Under the pieces are notes generated by a model that saw nothing but the letters and a program-made list of their open reading frames with translations, ran no database searches and was not told where the DNA came from. Position numbers and translations under genes: made by a program. From NCBI GenBank assembly GCA_006844605.1, contig SPJN01000005.1:62001-126000 (forward strand): DNA of 64,000 nt. The letters run 5' to 3'. This DNA is from Hyphomicrobiales bacterium. GTDB lineage: Bacteria > Pseudomonadota > Alphaproteobacteria > SPJN01. How positions within the stretch are numbered: the stretch's first letter is position 1; each line of letters starts with the position of its first letter. Positions 62,971 through 64,000 of the stretch are shown here, in pieces.

Positions 62971-63792
62971 ATGCAAACGATAAACAATCAGCCCTTTACA
63001 GAGATTTCGGCCCGCGAGGACACTGGCAAGGCCACAGGCAATGACACTGCCCTTGTGCTGTTGTGTGATCATGCCTCCAGCCATGTGCCAGCGTCCTATG
63101 ATGGGCTGGGGCTGGACCCGGCCTTGTTTGAACGGCATATCGCCTATGATATCGGGGCCGCTGACGTGACCCGCGCCCTTGCGGATTTAAGCGGTGCGGG
63201 GGCTGTGTTGGCAGGGTTTTCCCGGTTGTTGATTGATCCGAACAGGGGCGCAGACGATCCCACATTGGTCATGAAGCTGTCAGACGGGGCCATCATTCCG
63301 GGTAACCGCCACGCTGACGAGGCGGAGGTCGCGGACCGCATAGCCCGCTTTTATGCGCCGTATCATGAGCGTGTGGCACGAACGCTTGCCGCGATTCGGG
63401 GGCGGGGACAGGTGCCGATTATTGTTTCCATCCACAGTTTCACGCCGCAGTTCCAAAATCGTGGACGCGAATGGCCCGTGGCGTTGTTGTGGGACAAGGA
63501 TGACCGGCTGGTGGCCCCGCTAAAGGACGCGCTTGAAGACGTGTTTGCCCCGGTTGGCGATAACCAACCCTATGATGGCGCTTTGAAAAATGACTGCATG
63601 TATAAGCATGGCACCCAAAACGGCTATCCCCATGTGTTGATTGAAATCCGACAGGATTTGATCGATAGCCCTGACAAGGCAGGGGGCGTGGCTGAAAAAA
63701 TATGGTCAGTTTTGGCGCCCTTGCTTGACCTGCCTGCCCTGGCGCGTGTAGAGCATGTCGGCTCTCGCACCGATGGCCCTTTTTCCAACTAG
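62971..63792 (+). CDS. N-formylglutamate amidohydrolase family protein
   Basis: 273 aa of the HutG-type N-formylglutamate amidohydrolase family: LLCDHASSHVPASYDGLGL, ERHIAYDIGAADVTRAL, ISIHSFTPQF as VSIHSFTP, and IEIRQDLID. No histidine-degradation (hut) genes are nearby, so the physiological substrate is unsure. The frame is open to 62911, but ATG 62971 suits the family. gapR follows by 15 bases. Confidence 0.86.
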   Translation: MQTINNQPFTEISAREDTGKATGNDTALVLLCDHASSHVPASYDGLGLDPALFERHIAYDIGAADVTRALADLSGAGAVLAGFSRLLIDPNRGADDPTLVMKLSDGAIIPGNRHADEAEVADRIARFYAPYHERVARTLAAIRGRGQVPIIVSIHSFTPQFQNRGREWPVALLWDKDDRLVAPLKDALEDVFAPVGDNQPYDGALKNDCMYKHGTQNGYPHVLIEIRQDLIDSPDKAGGVAEKIWSVLAPLLDLPALARVEHVGSRTDGPFSN

Positions 63793-63807
63793 ACGGAACC
63801 ACTTGAT

Positions 63808-64000
63808 ATGAATGAGTCAGCAACCATTGCCGCCGATCAACTGCGCAGCTTCATCGAACGTATTGAACGTCTTGAAGAAGAAAAGAAGACTATCGCTGAC
63901 GATATCAAGGAAGTCTTTGCCGAGGCCAAGGGCTATGGCTATGACGTAAAAACCCTGCGTCAGGTGCTGAAAATCCGCAAAATGGAAGAGCATGACCGGG
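63808..64000 (+). CDS. gapR: GapR-family DNA-binding protein (DUF2312), partial
   Basis: The first 64 codons, cut by the window edge. [20 protein letters not shown] and the helical [18 protein letters not shown], then [18 protein letters not shown], match DUF2312/GapR, a nucleoid-associated protein that binds overtwisted DNA in Caulobacter. No clear ribosome site beyond GGA at 63795. Function inferred from family. Confidence 0.9.
   Translation, partial: MNESATIAADQLRSFIERIERLEEEKKTIADDIKEVFAEAKGYGYDVKTLRQVLKIRKMEEHDR

Overview
The window is a stretch of an alphaproteobacterial chromosome, moderately GC-rich (about 57% in one hand-counted core line). The assignment rests on several lineage-typical features: a DUF1476 zeta-type F1-ATPase inhibitor next to the purine genes, the purC-purS-purQ-purL-bolA-grxD order, a DUF2312/GapR gene, a Coq4 homologue, ETF-ubiquinone oxidoreductase, class II DAHP synthase, and PstA/PstC with long N-terminal regions. 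I cannot place the order or genus. Most of the window is core metabolism; one tRNA (Leu, UAA) was found and no CRISPR array or transposase.

Layout. 1-12.9 kb: a partial unknown gene, class II DAHP synthase, an NADPH oxidoreductase, then nadE-gltX-cysS-cimA-rarD-trmJ all on the plus strand, two small exported proteins and rpsD with its own promoter and terminator. 12.96-15.15 kb: a 2.0-kb AT-rich island carrying one OLD-family ATPase/TOPRIM nuclease gene, flanked by perfect 72-bp direct repeats that are the 3' end of the rhomboid protease gene. 15.1-22.7 kb: rhomboid, grxD, bolA, purL, purQ, purS, purC (minus), the zeta subunit gene (plus) and purB (minus). 22.8-26.4 kb: sfsA-map-radC-Nudix (minus) and a divergent CinA-domain gene. 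26.5-27.2 kb: tRNA-Leu and an AT-rich orphan membrane protein. 27.4-35.3 kb: a luciferase-like monooxygenase, Coq4, and the phosphate uptake genes pstS and pstC-pstA-pstB-phoU, with two separate Pho boxes. 35.5-50.1 kb: gph, glmU, FAA hydrolase, DUF2064, moaB, slt, UDG, ETF-QO, a TPR lipoprotein, ispE, msrA, an MFS transporter. 50.2-58.5 kb: a lipid/acyl-CoA block (acyl reductase-SDR fusion, MaoC, acyl-CoA synthetase, enoyl-CoA hydratase, MFS, ArsC-like, acyl-CoA dehydrogenase). 58.6-64 kb: small oxidoreductase, thioesterase, alpha/beta hydrolase, pyk, N-formylglutamate amidohydrolase and the start of gapR.

The most unusual theme is what happens at gene 3' ends. Four genes (rhomboid, purB, msrA, pyk) have their last codons and stop codon duplicated downstream. 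At rhomboid the copies are 72 bp and flank the OLD island. At pyk, two tandem 124-bp units each carry the last 13 codons of pyk; the copy without a nonsense change differs from the live gene by four substitutions that are all synonymous. At purB three 39-bp (13-codon) units each repeat the stop, and at msrA/ispE four 11-bp units bridge two convergent stop codons. The rhomboid and pyk cases look like insertion or allelic replacement at protein-gene 3' ends rather than simple slippage. No recombinase is encoded in the window, so the mechanism is open.
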